Shown here piece after piece: positions 33,522-41,195 of a stretch of 64,000 nucleotides of DNA (the stretch's first letter is position 1; every line of letters begins with the position of its first letter). The position numbers were made by a program, and so were the translations under genes. A model generated the notes under the pieces. It searched no databases. It worked only from the letters and a program-made list of their open reading frames with translations, and had not been told where the DNA came from. The DNA is from Ectobacillus ponti. Its GTDB lineage: Bacteria > Bacillota > Bacilli > Bacillales > Bacillaceae_G. Location: the NCBI RefSeq assembly GCF_024294785.1, contig NZ_JANCLT010000001.1, forward strand, positions 561,158 to 625,157, given 5' to 3'.

Positions 33522-34469
33522 GTGCATAACCCGTTTCCCTATTCCAACGACAACAAACGCTATCATACATGGAATTACCATCTCCGCCAGACATTCGGGG
33601 AAAAGGTGTTCAAGGTATCACTGGACCCGGGCTTCGACTGCCCGAACAGGGACGGCACGGTTGCCTATGGCGGCTGCACCTTCTGCAGCGCGGCCGGGTC
33701 CGGTGATTTTGCCGGCAACCGGAAAGAGGATGTCATCACACAGTTTCAGGACGTAAAAGCGAAAATGCATGAGAAATGGAAAAGCGGCAAGTATATGGCG
33801 TACTTCCAAGCCTTCACGAATACGCATGCGCCCTTGCATCTACTGAAGGAGACGTATGAGCCTGTGCTGCGCGAGGAAGGTGTGGTGGGCTTGTCCATTG
33901 CCACCCGCCCGGACTGTCTGCCGGATGATGTAGTGGAGTACCTGGCAGAGCTGAACGAGCGCACGTATCTATGGGTGGAACTCGGCCTCCAAACCGTGCA
34001 TGAGCGCACCGCCATGCTGATTAACCGTGCCCACGACTACGAGACCTATGTCCGCGGCGTGGAAAAGCTGCGCAAGCATAACATCCGCGTCTGCTCCCAC
34101 ATCATCAACGGGCTGCCGCTCGAAAGCTATGACATGATGATGACGACCGCCAAAGAGGTCGCCAAGCTGGATATTCAAGGCATAAAAATCCACCTGCTCC
34201 ACCTGTTGAAGGGGACGCCGATGGTAAAGCAATATGAAAAAGGAATGCTGGAATTTCTGTCACAGGAAGAGTACATCCGACTGGTGGCAGACCAGCTGGA
34301 AATCCTGCCGCCGGAGGTCATCATTCACCGCATTACCGGTGACGGCCCGGCAAACCTCATGATCGGCCCAATGTGGAGCCTCAGAAAATGGGATGTGCTG
34401 AACGGCATTGACGCGGAGCTGGTGCGCCGCGATTCCTGGCAGGGTAAATTTGCGGAGGTGCATGTATGA
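33522..34469 (+). CDS. ytqA: Radical SAM protein YtqA (TIGR01212 family)
   Basis: 315-residue radical SAM enzyme. The cluster motif lies in FDCPNRDGTVAYGGCTFCS: Cys residues near 38, 50 and 53, with the extended CX11CX2C spacing of the Elp3/YhcC-like TIGR01212 group. Its stop overlaps the start of ytqB (ATGA). YtqB is a tRNA wobble-uridine methyltransferase, and YtqA has recently been connected with the same mnm5s2U34 pathway in B. subtilis; I cite this from memory. The GTG start at 33522 has GGGAGG 7 nt upstream; the open frame also extends to an ATG at 33477. A TATAAT box sits at 33473-33478. Confidence 0.9.
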   Translation: MHNPFPYSNDNKRYHTWNYHLRQTFGEKVFKVSLDPGFDCPNRDGTVAYGGCTFCSAAGSGDFAGNRKEDVITQFQDVKAKMHEKWKSGKYMAYFQAFTNTHAPLHLLKETYEPVLREEGVVGLSIATRPDCLPDDVVEYLAELNERTYLWVELGLQTVHERTAMLINRAHDYETYVRGVEKLRKHNIRVCSHIINGLPLESYDMMMTTAKEVAKLDIQGIKIHLLHLLKGTPMVKQYEKGMLEFLSQEEYIRLVADQLEILPPEVIIHRITGDGPANLMIGPMWSLRKWDVLNGIDAELVRRDSWQGKFAEVHV

Positions 34470-35038
34470 AGCTGGAACGAATTCTCCCCTTTGCCCGCAC
34501 GCTGCTGCAGACAGCCGTAACGCCCGGCAGCTATGCAGTGGATGCCACCATGGGCAACGGACATGATACTGCCTTTCTGGCGGAGCTTGTTGGAGCTGAT
34601 GGCTTGGTGTTTGCCTTTGACATTCAGCAACAGGCTCTCGAAAGCACGTCAGCCCGCCTGCAGGAGCGCGGTTTGGCCGGACAAGCCGCTTTATTTTTGG
34701 AGAGCCACGATCGGCTGCTTGAGCTGCTGCCTGCAGATGCCAAAGGCCGTGTAACCGGGGCTGTTTTTAACCTCGGTTATTTGCCGGGCGGTGACAAGGC
34801 TGTAGTGACGAAACCGAATTCCACCATCAGCGCCATTCGGCAGCTGCTTGAGGTCATGGCACCGGAAGGAATTATTGTGCTCGTCATCTATCACGGCCAT
34901 CCGGAGGGACAGCTGGAGCGCGATGAAGTCATCCGTTTTGCAGAAGGCCTGGATCAGCAGGCGGCCCATGTGCTGCGCTACCAATTCATCAACCAGCAGA
35001 ACAACCCGCCGTTCATCATCGCAATTGAAAAACGATAA
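34466..35038 (+). CDS. mnmM: tRNA (mnm5s2U34)-methyltransferase-type MnmM/YtqB
   Basis: 190-residue Rossmann-fold SAM methyltransferase (rRNA-methylase-like PF06962). SAM motif DATMGNGHDTAFLA near residue 24, then FAFDIQQQAL (acidic binder), and the catalytic-region FNLGYLPGGDKAVVT near 100. B. subtilis YtqB was identified as MnmM, which methylates nm5s2U to mnm5s2U at the tRNA wobble base. It overlaps ytqA by ATGA, and a hairpin terminator follows at 35038-35064. Confidence 0.9.
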   Translation: MKLERILPFARTLLQTAVTPGSYAVDATMGNGHDTAFLAELVGADGLVFAFDIQQQALESTSARLQERGLAGQAALFLESHDRLLELLPADAKGRVTGAVFNLGYLPGGDKAVVTKPNSTISAIRQLLEVMAPEGIIVLVIYHGHPEGQLERDEVIRFAEGLDQQAAHVLRYQFINQQNNPPFIIAIEKR

Positions 35039-35064
35039 AGCCAGGGGGCAGCCCCTGGCTTTTG
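35038..35064 (+). terminator. Terminator after ytqB
   Basis: Stem AAAGCCAGGGG/CCCCTGGCTTT with a short loop and TTTTG end. It faces the convergent ytpB and may serve both strands. Confidence 0.8.
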
Positions 35065-35108
35065 CGATATCTTACACTTTTTTCGGGTTTATCTTACACT
35101 TTCCCGCT

Positions 35109-36164
35109 TCATCCAAGCTTGCGGTACAGCTTGCCATTAATATAAAAGAAATAGGAGGTCAAGCCGCCATACTTCACAATCCGCTTCGCCATCTCCTGCA
35201 TCTCCGCCTGCTCCGTCACTTTGCGGTCAGACAGATACAACCCCAGCAGCCCGCGGCTGATCAGCTTGTGGAAGCGGGAATGCGGCAGCCCCTCCAGGCT
35301 GCGGTCCGTTTCCGTGACAAAGTGCTTCAGCCGATCCAAGGTTTCGGCCCGATTTTCATAATAGCTGCAGAAATTGAGATCGCCGCCGGCGCGGTCCTCC
35401 TCCTGATCAATAAAATAATCAAGCAGAATATGAAGCCCCTGCATGTACGGGAAATAGCCCTCACGAATCTTCTGAATCTGCTCTTCACTTAATTCCTGAT
35501 GGAAGGAATATGCCACGAGGCAAAAAATCCCCAGTGTAGAGCCGGCACAAGCAGAGAACTCATACCATTCCATTTGCGGCAGATTGATGCGATGGCGGTT
35601 GAACCACGACTGCAGCCGCGGTTCACGCTCCTCAAATTGCACATGCTTATGTACTTGCAAATCACAATAGTAGGCTGCCAGCTCGTGCAGTACAGCAGAA
35701 ATTTTCGGGTAATGCTTTGTTTGCTGCAGCACCTCCTGGCATGTTTCCACCAAAGCGGCCAGGTAGCCGCCGTCATCCTGCTCCTCACGGAAGCGATAAT
35801 AATGTTTCAGCGGGGCACCGGGTGTCAAAGCGTGCAGCATGGATTCGTGCAGCGCCTCAAAATCAACCGGATCCAACGAGGTGCTCCGATCACATAAATT
35901 GTCGAGATAGTCGCTGATGGTTTGGTAAGCGCAAATAAAGCGGACGCACGCCTCCTGTTCCCGGCCTGCCAGCAAGGATAAAATGCCGCCGCCCTCACAA
36001 TGGAAGGTCTTATGCTCAATGCTCGCCAGCGCCTGCCTGCGCAGCTCCTCATTTGGAATCCGGGCCGCCCGCTCCTTCCAGCGGCCCAGTTCGCCGTGCA
36101 CCAGGGGCTTGACTCCCCGATACACCTTTGTCATCAATGAAACAGGGTTTGTCGGAACTCTCAA
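35109..36164 (-). CDS. ytpB: Tetraprenyl-beta-curcumene synthase YtpB (DUF2600)
   Basis: 351-residue helical class of large-terpene synthase (DUF2600). Acidic Mg-diphosphate motifs are visible: YLDNLCDR (about residue 87) and LLDYFIDQEEDR (about 250), with further conserved HCEGGG and FSACAGST. YtpB cyclises C35 heptaprenyl diphosphate to tetraprenyl-beta-curcumene, the first step to the spore sesquarterpenoids of Bacillus. Its start overlaps the stop of ytpA by 4 bp (ATGA), so the two are translationally coupled. Confidence 0.92.
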   Translation of the reverse strand: MRVPTNPVSLMTKVYRGVKPLVHGELGRWKERAARIPNEELRRQALASIEHKTFHCEGGGILSLLAGREQEACVRFICAYQTISDYLDNLCDRSTSLDPVDFEALHESMLHALTPGAPLKHYYRFREEQDDGGYLAALVETCQEVLQQTKHYPKISAVLHELAAYYCDLQVHKHVQFEEREPRLQSWFNRHRINLPQMEWYEFSACAGSTLGIFCLVAYSFHQELSEEQIQKIREGYFPYMQGLHILLDYFIDQEEDRAGGDLNFCSYYENRAETLDRLKHFVTETDRSLEGLPHSRFHKLISRGLLGLYLSDRKVTEQAEMQEMAKRIVKYGGLTSYFFYINGKLYRKLG

Positions 36165-36961
36165 GTGCTCTCACCTCTCCACAAACTCAATTGTGCTTCC
36201 ATGAAATATTTGGCAAACGCAAAGACCTGCGCACTTTCATACTCATTGAACAGTTCGTGGTAGCAGCCGCGCCACTCCTTATAAGCCTTATTGCTGATGG
36301 GGGACTGGTCGAACCACTTCCGCACCATTGTCCGGTCCACAATCTTATCTTCACACGCCTGCATGATGAACAGCGGCACATCCGGAAAACGGCGGATTTG
36401 CTCATGGGCCTCCTCCATCCCGCGCAGCAGTTCGGTATACCAGCGGACAGACACCTTCTGCAGATATAAGGAATCGTTCTCCATTTCATCACGGATTTCC
36501 TTGTTGCGGGTTGCCATTTCTACCGTCAGGTTTGACGGAAATTTGACATCCGGCTTTACCACATTCAGCATCTTGGCCGCTGCCCTGAGCGGTGCCCCCG
36601 GTCCTGTCGCAATTCCCAGGCATGGCGATGTCAAAACGACTCCCTGTACCGTTTTGTGGATTTCCTGCAGAAAACGGATGACAATCAGGCCGCCCATGCT
36701 GTGGCCGAGCAGAAAGAGCGGCAGGCGGTAGTCTTCGGCAGCCTTCACCCACTCGTGCACCGTATGTATATATTCATCAAAGCTGTCAATATGCCCCCGG
36801 TTGCGCGTTGTGGTGCCATGGCCCGGCAGGTCGCCCATGATGACATGATACCCTTCCGTCAACCACTGATCAGCCAGCTTCAGATAGCGGCCATGATGCT
36901 CCATGGCTCCATGCACGATCACAATGACGCCTTTTGCTTGTTCAGCCTCCCGCTTCCACAT
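36161..36961 (-). CDS. ytpA: Lysophospholipase / monoacylglycerol-lipase-type hydrolase YtpA
   Basis: 266-residue alpha/beta hydrolase of the Hydrolase_4 (monoglyceride lipase) group. Oxyanion strand IVHGAMEHHGRY, MGDLPGHGTTTRNRGHIDSFDEY, nucleophile LGHSMGG (Ser near 88), Asp in QACEDKIVD (about 205) and His in GCYHELFNE (about 235). B. subtilis YtpA is a phospholipase involved in making the phospholipid antibiotic bacilysocin. It is coupled to ytpB and divergent from ytoA. Confidence 0.9.
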   Translation of the reverse strand: MWKREAEQAKGVIVIVHGAMEHHGRYLKLADQWLTEGYHVIMGDLPGHGTTTRNRGHIDSFDEYIHTVHEWVKAAEDYRLPLFLLGHSMGGLIVIRFLQEIHKTVQGVVLTSPCLGIATGPGAPLRAAAKMLNVVKPDVKFPSNLTVEMATRNKEIRDEMENDSLYLQKVSVRWYTELLRGMEEAHEQIRRFPDVPLFIMQACEDKIVDRTMVRKWFDQSPISNKAYKEWRGCYHELFNEYESAQVFAFAKYFMEAQLSLWRGEST

Positions 36962-37036
36962 CTTGCACCACTCCTATTCTCATCTCATGCAAAAGTTTGC
37001 TACACTATAGCTAAGCAACTAAAAGGGGGATTCCAC

Positions 37037-37552
37037 ATGATATATCCATATAAAGAAAAACATCCAAACATTGCTGAAAGCGCCTTTATAGCTGATTATG
37101 TCACAATCACCGGGGATGTGACAATCGGCGAGCAGGCGAGCATCTGGTTCAACACGGTCATCCGCGGTGATGTATCGCCGACCATCATCGGTGACCGCGT
37201 CAATGTGCAGGACCAATGCACACTGCACCAAAGCCCCAAATATCCGCTTATTCTGGAGGATGACGTAACAGTGGGGCATCAGGTGATTCTACATAGCTGC
37301 ACCATCCGGAAAGACGCCCTCATCGGCATGGGCTCCATTGTGCTGGACGGAGCTGAAATTGGCGAGGGAGCCTTTATCGGCGCCGGCAGCCTCGTACCGC
37401 AAGGCAAAGTCATTCCGCCAAATACCTTGGCATTCGGCCGTCCGGCCAAGGTGGTACGCGAGCTGACGGAGGAAGATCGCAAGGACATGGCGCGCATCCG
37501 CCGCGAGTATGTGGAGAAGGGACAATTTTACAAGAGCATCCAACAGCGCTGA
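37037..37552 (+). CDS. ytoA: Gamma-carbonic-anhydrase-like left-handed beta-helix protein YtoA
   Basis: 171 residues with hexapeptide repeats (I-G-x-x-x-x) forming a left-handed beta-helix and a C-terminal helix. The metal-site histidines of gamma carbonic anhydrases appear in CTLHQSPKYP (about 62), VGHQVILHSC (about 80 and 85). The family binds Zn or Fe; CO2 hydration is known for some members but not proven for YtoA. AAAAGGGGG stands 7 nt before the ATG at 37037. A hairpin terminator follows. Confidence 0.9.
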   Translation: MIYPYKEKHPNIAESAFIADYVTITGDVTIGEQASIWFNTVIRGDVSPTIIGDRVNVQDQCTLHQSPKYPLILEDDVTVGHQVILHSCTIRKDALIGMGSIVLDGAEIGEGAFIGAGSLVPQGKVIPPNTLAFGRPAKVVRELTEEDRKDMARIRREYVEKGQFYKSIQQR

Positions 37553-37558
37553 AGATTG

Positions 37559-37590
37559 GCCCGGAAAGCTTCGCTTTCCGGGTTTTGTAC
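37559..37590 (+). terminator. Terminator after ytoA
   Basis: Stem CCCGGAAAGC/GCTTTCCGGG around TTC, followed by TTTTGTACTTTTC. Confidence 0.88.
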
Positions 37591-37687
37591 TTTTCATCTT
37601 ACTTTTACATAGTCTTAGCATCCACTCAACATCTGTTTCTTATCATAGAACCTGTAAAACTACTCAGTGGAAACGGAGGAATCTCTC

Positions 37688-37801
37688 ATGCTTTCACGCT
37701 CAATCCATGCCCTAAAGCCTCTGCCTGAACGCAAACAAGCCTCCGGGAAACCTCCGGAGGCTTGTTTTTTCACTTTCTATACTCCAGCTTATGCCAGTTG
37801 A
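37688..37801 (+). CDS. Possible leader peptide or small gene ahead of a terminator
   Basis: An ATG at 37688 has a perfect GGAGG 7 nt upstream and opens a 37-codon frame (MLSRSIHALKPLPERKQASG...). From about codon 16 the frame runs through a strong terminator hairpin (37735-37770), so only a short peptide or a terminated small RNA would normally be made. No plus-strand gene follows. It is listed because the ribosome binding site is so good; it may be spurious. Confidence 0.3.
   Translation: MLSRSIHALKPLPERKQASGKPPEACFFTFYTPAYAS
37733..37772. terminator. Terminator at the end of the oxidoreductase operon
   Basis: Stem AAGCCTCCGG/CCGGAGGCTT; the plus side is followed by TTTTTT, the minus side by TTTGCG. 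It lies at the stop of the two-helix membrane protein gene and can terminate both strands. Confidence 0.8.
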
Positions 37802-37964
37802 AATAAGCGATCACCGTGACTGCAACAGAGATGAGGCTTACAATCGTCATGCTGGTTACGAGGCTGTATTCACGACCGTAGTAGGCTTCAATTGTCATCT
37901 GCAGCGACACGATATTGATAATCAACGCAGCCAAAATAATCACAATCCAAGTCCGCTTATTCAT
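37770..37964 (-). CDS. Two-helix membrane peptide of the oxidoreductase operon
   Basis: 64-residue protein that is almost all membrane: helix 1 (about 6-26, WIVIILAALIINIVSLQ) and helix 2 (about 37-57, SMTIVSLISVAVTVIAYF) joined by a short Glu/Tyr loop. I do not recognise the family. The ATG at 37964 lies 7 codons inside the end of the Rieske gene, with AGGAAG upstream, so the two are tightly linked. It could stabilise the cytochrome b/Rieske complex. It is the last gene of the Fnr-driven operon. Confidence 0.8.
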   Translation of the reverse strand: MNKRTWIVIILAALIINIVSLQMTIEAYYGREYSLVTSMTIVSLISVAVTVIAYFNWHKLEYRK

Positions 37965-38472
37965 GGCGGTACTTCCTTCCCACCGCGTACACCTTGCCAT
38001 CCTGCACCTCGAGCTCAATCAGCGGGAGCTCACGCTGCGGCGGCCCTTCCACAGGGTGACCCGTCTTGATGTCGAAGAAGCCGCGGTGGCATGGGCAGAC
38101 GAGGATATCGCGTTCTTTTTCATAAAACACCGGACATTGCAGGTGTGTACATTTATTATTATAAGCTACAAGCTCACCCTCGACTGTATGCACGAGAATG
38201 GCCGTATCTCCTTCAGTCGGATAGCTGAAGGTTGTGGACGCACCCTTTGGCAGGGAAGACAGTTCCGCAATCTTGACTCTTGCTTCCTGATCGGCCTTCT
38301 TTTTTGCGCCCGCAATTTGGAATGGCAGAGTTGCCAGGCCAAGCGCCACAGTGGCGCCTGTCATGGACTTAATGAAGGCGCGGCGGTTATATTTCACATC
38401 ATCCACACGCTTCAGGTTATCAATTAAGTTGCTCATATCATGTTCCGTTTCCGGCTTTTGACGTTTACTCAT
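37957..38472 (-). CDS. Rieske [2Fe-2S] protein with Tat-type N-terminus
   Basis: 171 residues. Twin-arginine segment NRRAFIK at 29-35, then a hydrophobic stretch (37-55) that acts as a Tat signal or anchor. The Rieske domain has CTHLQC at 108-113 and CPCHRG at 126-131: ligands Cys108, His110, Cys126, His129, plus the disulfide pair Cys113/Cys128 typical of high-potential, quinol-oxidising Rieske proteins (QcrA/bc1 type). It would sit on the outer face of the membrane. The operon holds a cytochrome b and a molybdenum enzyme instead of a normal bc complex. The ATG at 38472 is preferred to a TTG two codons earlier. Confidence 0.9.
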   Translation of the reverse strand: MSKRQKPETEHDMSNLIDNLKRVDDVKYNRRAFIKSMTGATVALGLATLPFQIAGAKKKADQEARVKIAELSSLPKGASTTFSYPTEGDTAILVHTVEGELVAYNNKCTHLQCPVFYEKERDILVCPCHRGFFDIKTGHPVEGPPQRELPLIELEVQDGKVYAVGRKYRHE

Positions 38473-38501
38473 GTCCAACGCTCCTCCCTTCTGGACGGGA
38501 A

Positions 38502-39044
38502 CTACTCTGTATAGACACCGAAGAATTCAGGGACATAATTCCACTTGTTTCCTTCTTGCGGCTTTTTGCCTTCCATTAGATTCATGCGGGCACGGCCGCG
38601 GCGAAGCGCCTGCATCTCATCAAAATCGATGAAGCGGATGGCATCGCTCGGACAAACAGATGCGCACATCGGCGGGATGTCTTCCTTTGTCCGGTCGTAG
38701 CACATGTCGCATTTGTACATTTTGTTCGCTTCAAAGTCGAACTTCGGAATGCCGAACGGGCAGCCAAATGTACAGTTGCGGCAGCCGATGCACTTTTCCT
38801 CCATGGCAGACAGCACGACGCCCTCTGCGGTGATTTGGATAGCATTCGCCGGGCAAACACGGGCGCAGGCAGGGTCTTTACACTGCATGCACATCATCGG
38901 GAAGGTCTGGCGGCTTTCCATAAAGTCGACATACTCCACGTAGTTGCGTTCTTTATATTCATGATCGCCGCACTCCCGGCATGCCGCCTGACAGGAGCGG
39001 CAGCCAATGCAGCGTTCGAATTCCAGATACATAACCTTTCTCAT
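38502..39044 (-). CDS. Four-cluster [4Fe-4S] electron-transfer subunit (NrfC/DmsB/HycB-like)
   Basis: 180-residue polyferredoxin. Cysteine groups: CIGCRSCQAAC (12-22), CMQCKDPACARVCP (52-65), CIGCRNCTFGCP (84-95) and CDMC with CASVCP (about 112-132). This is the pattern of the beta subunits that wire molybdopterin oxidoreductases to membrane partners. No signal peptide, hence cytoplasmic. AAGGAGG lies 8 nt before the ATG. It is 13 bp downstream of the catalytic subunit gene and followed by the Rieske gene. Confidence 0.93.
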   Translation of the reverse strand: MRKVMYLEFERCIGCRSCQAACRECGDHEYKERNYVEYVDFMESRQTFPMMCMQCKDPACARVCPANAIQITAEGVVLSAMEEKCIGCRNCTFGCPFGIPKFDFEANKMYKCDMCYDRTKEDIPPMCASVCPSDAIRFIDFDEMQALRRGRARMNLMEGKKPQEGNKWNYVPEFFGVYTE

Positions 39045-39057
39045 TAGATTGTCCTCC

Positions 39058-41181
39058 TTACGCCTTTTCTATTTTGACTGCGCACACTTTGAATTCGGGC
39101 ATGCGGGAAATTGGATCCAGGGCTGGGTTTGTCAGCTGATTGACCGACAACTCCTTACCCCAGTGATATGGAATAAAAATAGTATCCTTGCGAATTGTTT
39201 TTGTCAGGCGCACATCCACTGTCATATGGCCGCGGCGTGTAGTCAGCTTTACTTTGCTGCCGTTCGTCAGATTATACTGGGCTGCGAGTTCCGGGTGCAT
39301 TTCCGCGTATGGCAGCGGGCACTGCTCCATGAGGAAATCGACACGGCGCGTCTGGTTGCCGGACAAATAATGGAAGACAACGCGTCCGGTTGTAAGCACA
39401 AGCGGATATTCTTCACTTTGGATTTCACCCGGCTCTCTCCAGTTGAAGATGCCAAGGTTTGCCTTGCCGTCAGGTGTATTAAACTTCTCTCTGAACATAT
39501 TCGGTGTACCCGGGTGATCCTCGGAAGGACATGGCCAGAACACGCCATCTTCTTTATCAATCCGTTCCCATGTAATACCATAATAGTCGGCAGGGCCGCC
39601 CTTTGTCGCCACACGGAATTCGTTGAAAATCTCAAGTGCATTTTCGTAAGGGAAGAATTTTCCTTTGCCCATGCGCTCTGCAATCAGGCTCATGATTTCC
39701 CAGTCCGATTTGCTTTCGCCAATCGGGTCGCGAACCTTGCGGATACGGATGACGCGGCCTTCGAGGTTTGTTGTGGTTCCTTCATCCTCTGCCCAGGAAG
39801 TCGCGGGCAGAACAACATCTGCATGCTCTGCTGATTCAGACATGAAGAAGTCGCTCACCACCATGAAGTCCAGCTTTTCAAATGCAGCGTTCACATAGTT
39901 CGCGTTTGGCGCAGATACAGCCGGATTACTGCACATAAGGTGCAATGCGCGAATTTCGCCGCTGTGCATCAGGTCGAACATTTCGTACGCGGATACCCCC
40001 GGCTTCGGCATATCCTTCGGATCAATGCCCCATACGCCGGATACGTACTCCACAGCTTTTGGATCCGTCAGCTTGCGGTAGCCCGGCAGCAAATCCGCCT
40101 TCTGACCGTGCTCGCGGCCGCCCTGCCCATTTCCCTGTCCCGTGAAGGTGCCGCAGCCGGAGGCAAACTTGCCGATCATGCCGCGCAGCAGGGACATCGT
40201 AATGTACATCTGCACGTTATCCACGCCTTTGGACTGCTGCTCAGCGCCGCGGGCAAACATGACAACGGAGCGCGGGGATTGGCCATAAATATGAGCTGCT
40301 TTGATCAGCTTTTCAACAGCAACCCCGGTGATTACAGATGTATATTCCGGTGTGCAATGCTCTACAGATGCCTTCAGTTCCTCAAAGTTGTTGCAGCGCG
40401 CCTGCACATATTCATGGTCTACATATCCTTCTCTAATGAGCAAATGAATCATGCCGGCTGCCAGCGCGGAGTCTGTGCCCGGCTTCAAATCCAGATGAAC
40501 ATCCGCCACGCGGGCAATCGGGATTTCACGCGGATCCACCACGATGATTTTTGCCCCTTTATCCTTTGCCTTCCACAGCCACTGTGTGCTTGTCGGGTGG
40601 CACTCCGCAGAGTTTGTGCCGGCCAGGAAGAAGCAGTCTGTGTGCTCCAATTCCGGCACCGGCAATGTCATGCCGCGGTCAATGCCGAATGTTTTCAGCA
40701 TGCCGCCGGCAGCTGAACTCATGCAGAAACGGCCATTGTAATCGATGTAGCGCGTTCCCAGGCCCACGCGGGCATATTTGCCTACAAGATAGCACTTTTC
40801 ATTTGTCATGGATACGCCGCCAAACACGCTGACTGCGTCCTTGCCATGCTCACGCTGAATGCGCTGGAAGTTCTCCGCAATGTAGTTCAATGCCTCATCC
40901 CAGGAAACAGCTGTAAATTCCCCGTTCCGCTTAATCAGAGGCTTTGTAATCCGGTCCGGATGTTCAATCGTTTGGTATGCCGTTACACCCTTCGGACACA
41001 TCTTGCCGTTTGTCACCGGCCAGTCATAGCGCGGCTCCACGCCGACAACCTTGCCCGTCTTCTTCTCGACACGAATATGCATGGCACACTGCATGCCGCA
41101 ATAGCAGCAGTGGGTTGTAATCAATTCTTCGCCTGGCTTATGCAGGTTTTTTACGCCTTCCTTTGTCACAAATTGACTCAT
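39058..41181 (-). CDS. Molybdopterin oxidoreductase, nitrate-reductase (NasA/NapA) type catalytic subunit
   Basis: 707 residues. N-terminal [4Fe-4S] motif C25-x2-C28-x3-C32 with C62 (HCCYCGMQC, MCPKG). The Mo-ligand region reads NGRFCMSSAAGG with Cys153, as in NasA/NapA nitrate reductases and unlike formate dehydrogenases (Cys/Sec followed by His). The C-terminal molydop-binding domain begins near 590 (LVLTTGRVVFHYLSG). There is no Tat signal, so it should work in the cytoplasm. The substrate is probably nitrate, given narK, fnr and the cofactor genes nearby; other oxyanions are possible. The start is the ATG at 41181 with GGGGTG upstream; the GTG before it is an alternative. Confidence 0.88.
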   Translation of the reverse strand: MSQFVTKEGVKNLHKPGEELITTHCCYCGMQCAMHIRVEKKTGKVVGVEPRYDWPVTNGKMCPKGVTAYQTIEHPDRITKPLIKRNGEFTAVSWDEALNYIAENFQRIQREHGKDAVSVFGGVSMTNEKCYLVGKYARVGLGTRYIDYNGRFCMSSAAGGMLKTFGIDRGMTLPVPELEHTDCFFLAGTNSAECHPTSTQWLWKAKDKGAKIIVVDPREIPIARVADVHLDLKPGTDSALAAGMIHLLIREGYVDHEYVQARCNNFEELKASVEHCTPEYTSVITGVAVEKLIKAAHIYGQSPRSVVMFARGAEQQSKGVDNVQMYITMSLLRGMIGKFASGCGTFTGQGNGQGGREHGQKADLLPGYRKLTDPKAVEYVSGVWGIDPKDMPKPGVSAYEMFDLMHSGEIRALHLMCSNPAVSAPNANYVNAAFEKLDFMVVSDFFMSESAEHADVVLPATSWAEDEGTTTNLEGRVIRIRKVRDPIGESKSDWEIMSLIAERMGKGKFFPYENALEIFNEFRVATKGGPADYYGITWERIDKEDGVFWPCPSEDHPGTPNMFREKFNTPDGKANLGIFNWREPGEIQSEEYPLVLTTGRVVFHYLSGNQTRRVDFLMEQCPLPYAEMHPELAAQYNLTNGSKVKLTTRRGHMTVDVRLTKTIRKDTIFIPYHWGKELSVNQLTNPALDPISRMPEFKVCAVKIEKA

Positions 41182-41195
41182 CACATTTCACCCCG

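Noticed and set aside
36656-37036. Plus-strand extension upstream of ytoA
   Set aside because: It overlaps ytpA in antisense and has no ribosome binding site; the ATG at 37037 follows AAAAGGGGG.
39058-41181. Formate dehydrogenase as the identity of the molybdenum enzyme
   Set aside because: The Mo-ligand region reads NGRFCMSSAA as in NasA/NapA; formate dehydrogenases have Cys/Sec followed by His there. Nitrate-linked genes surround it.
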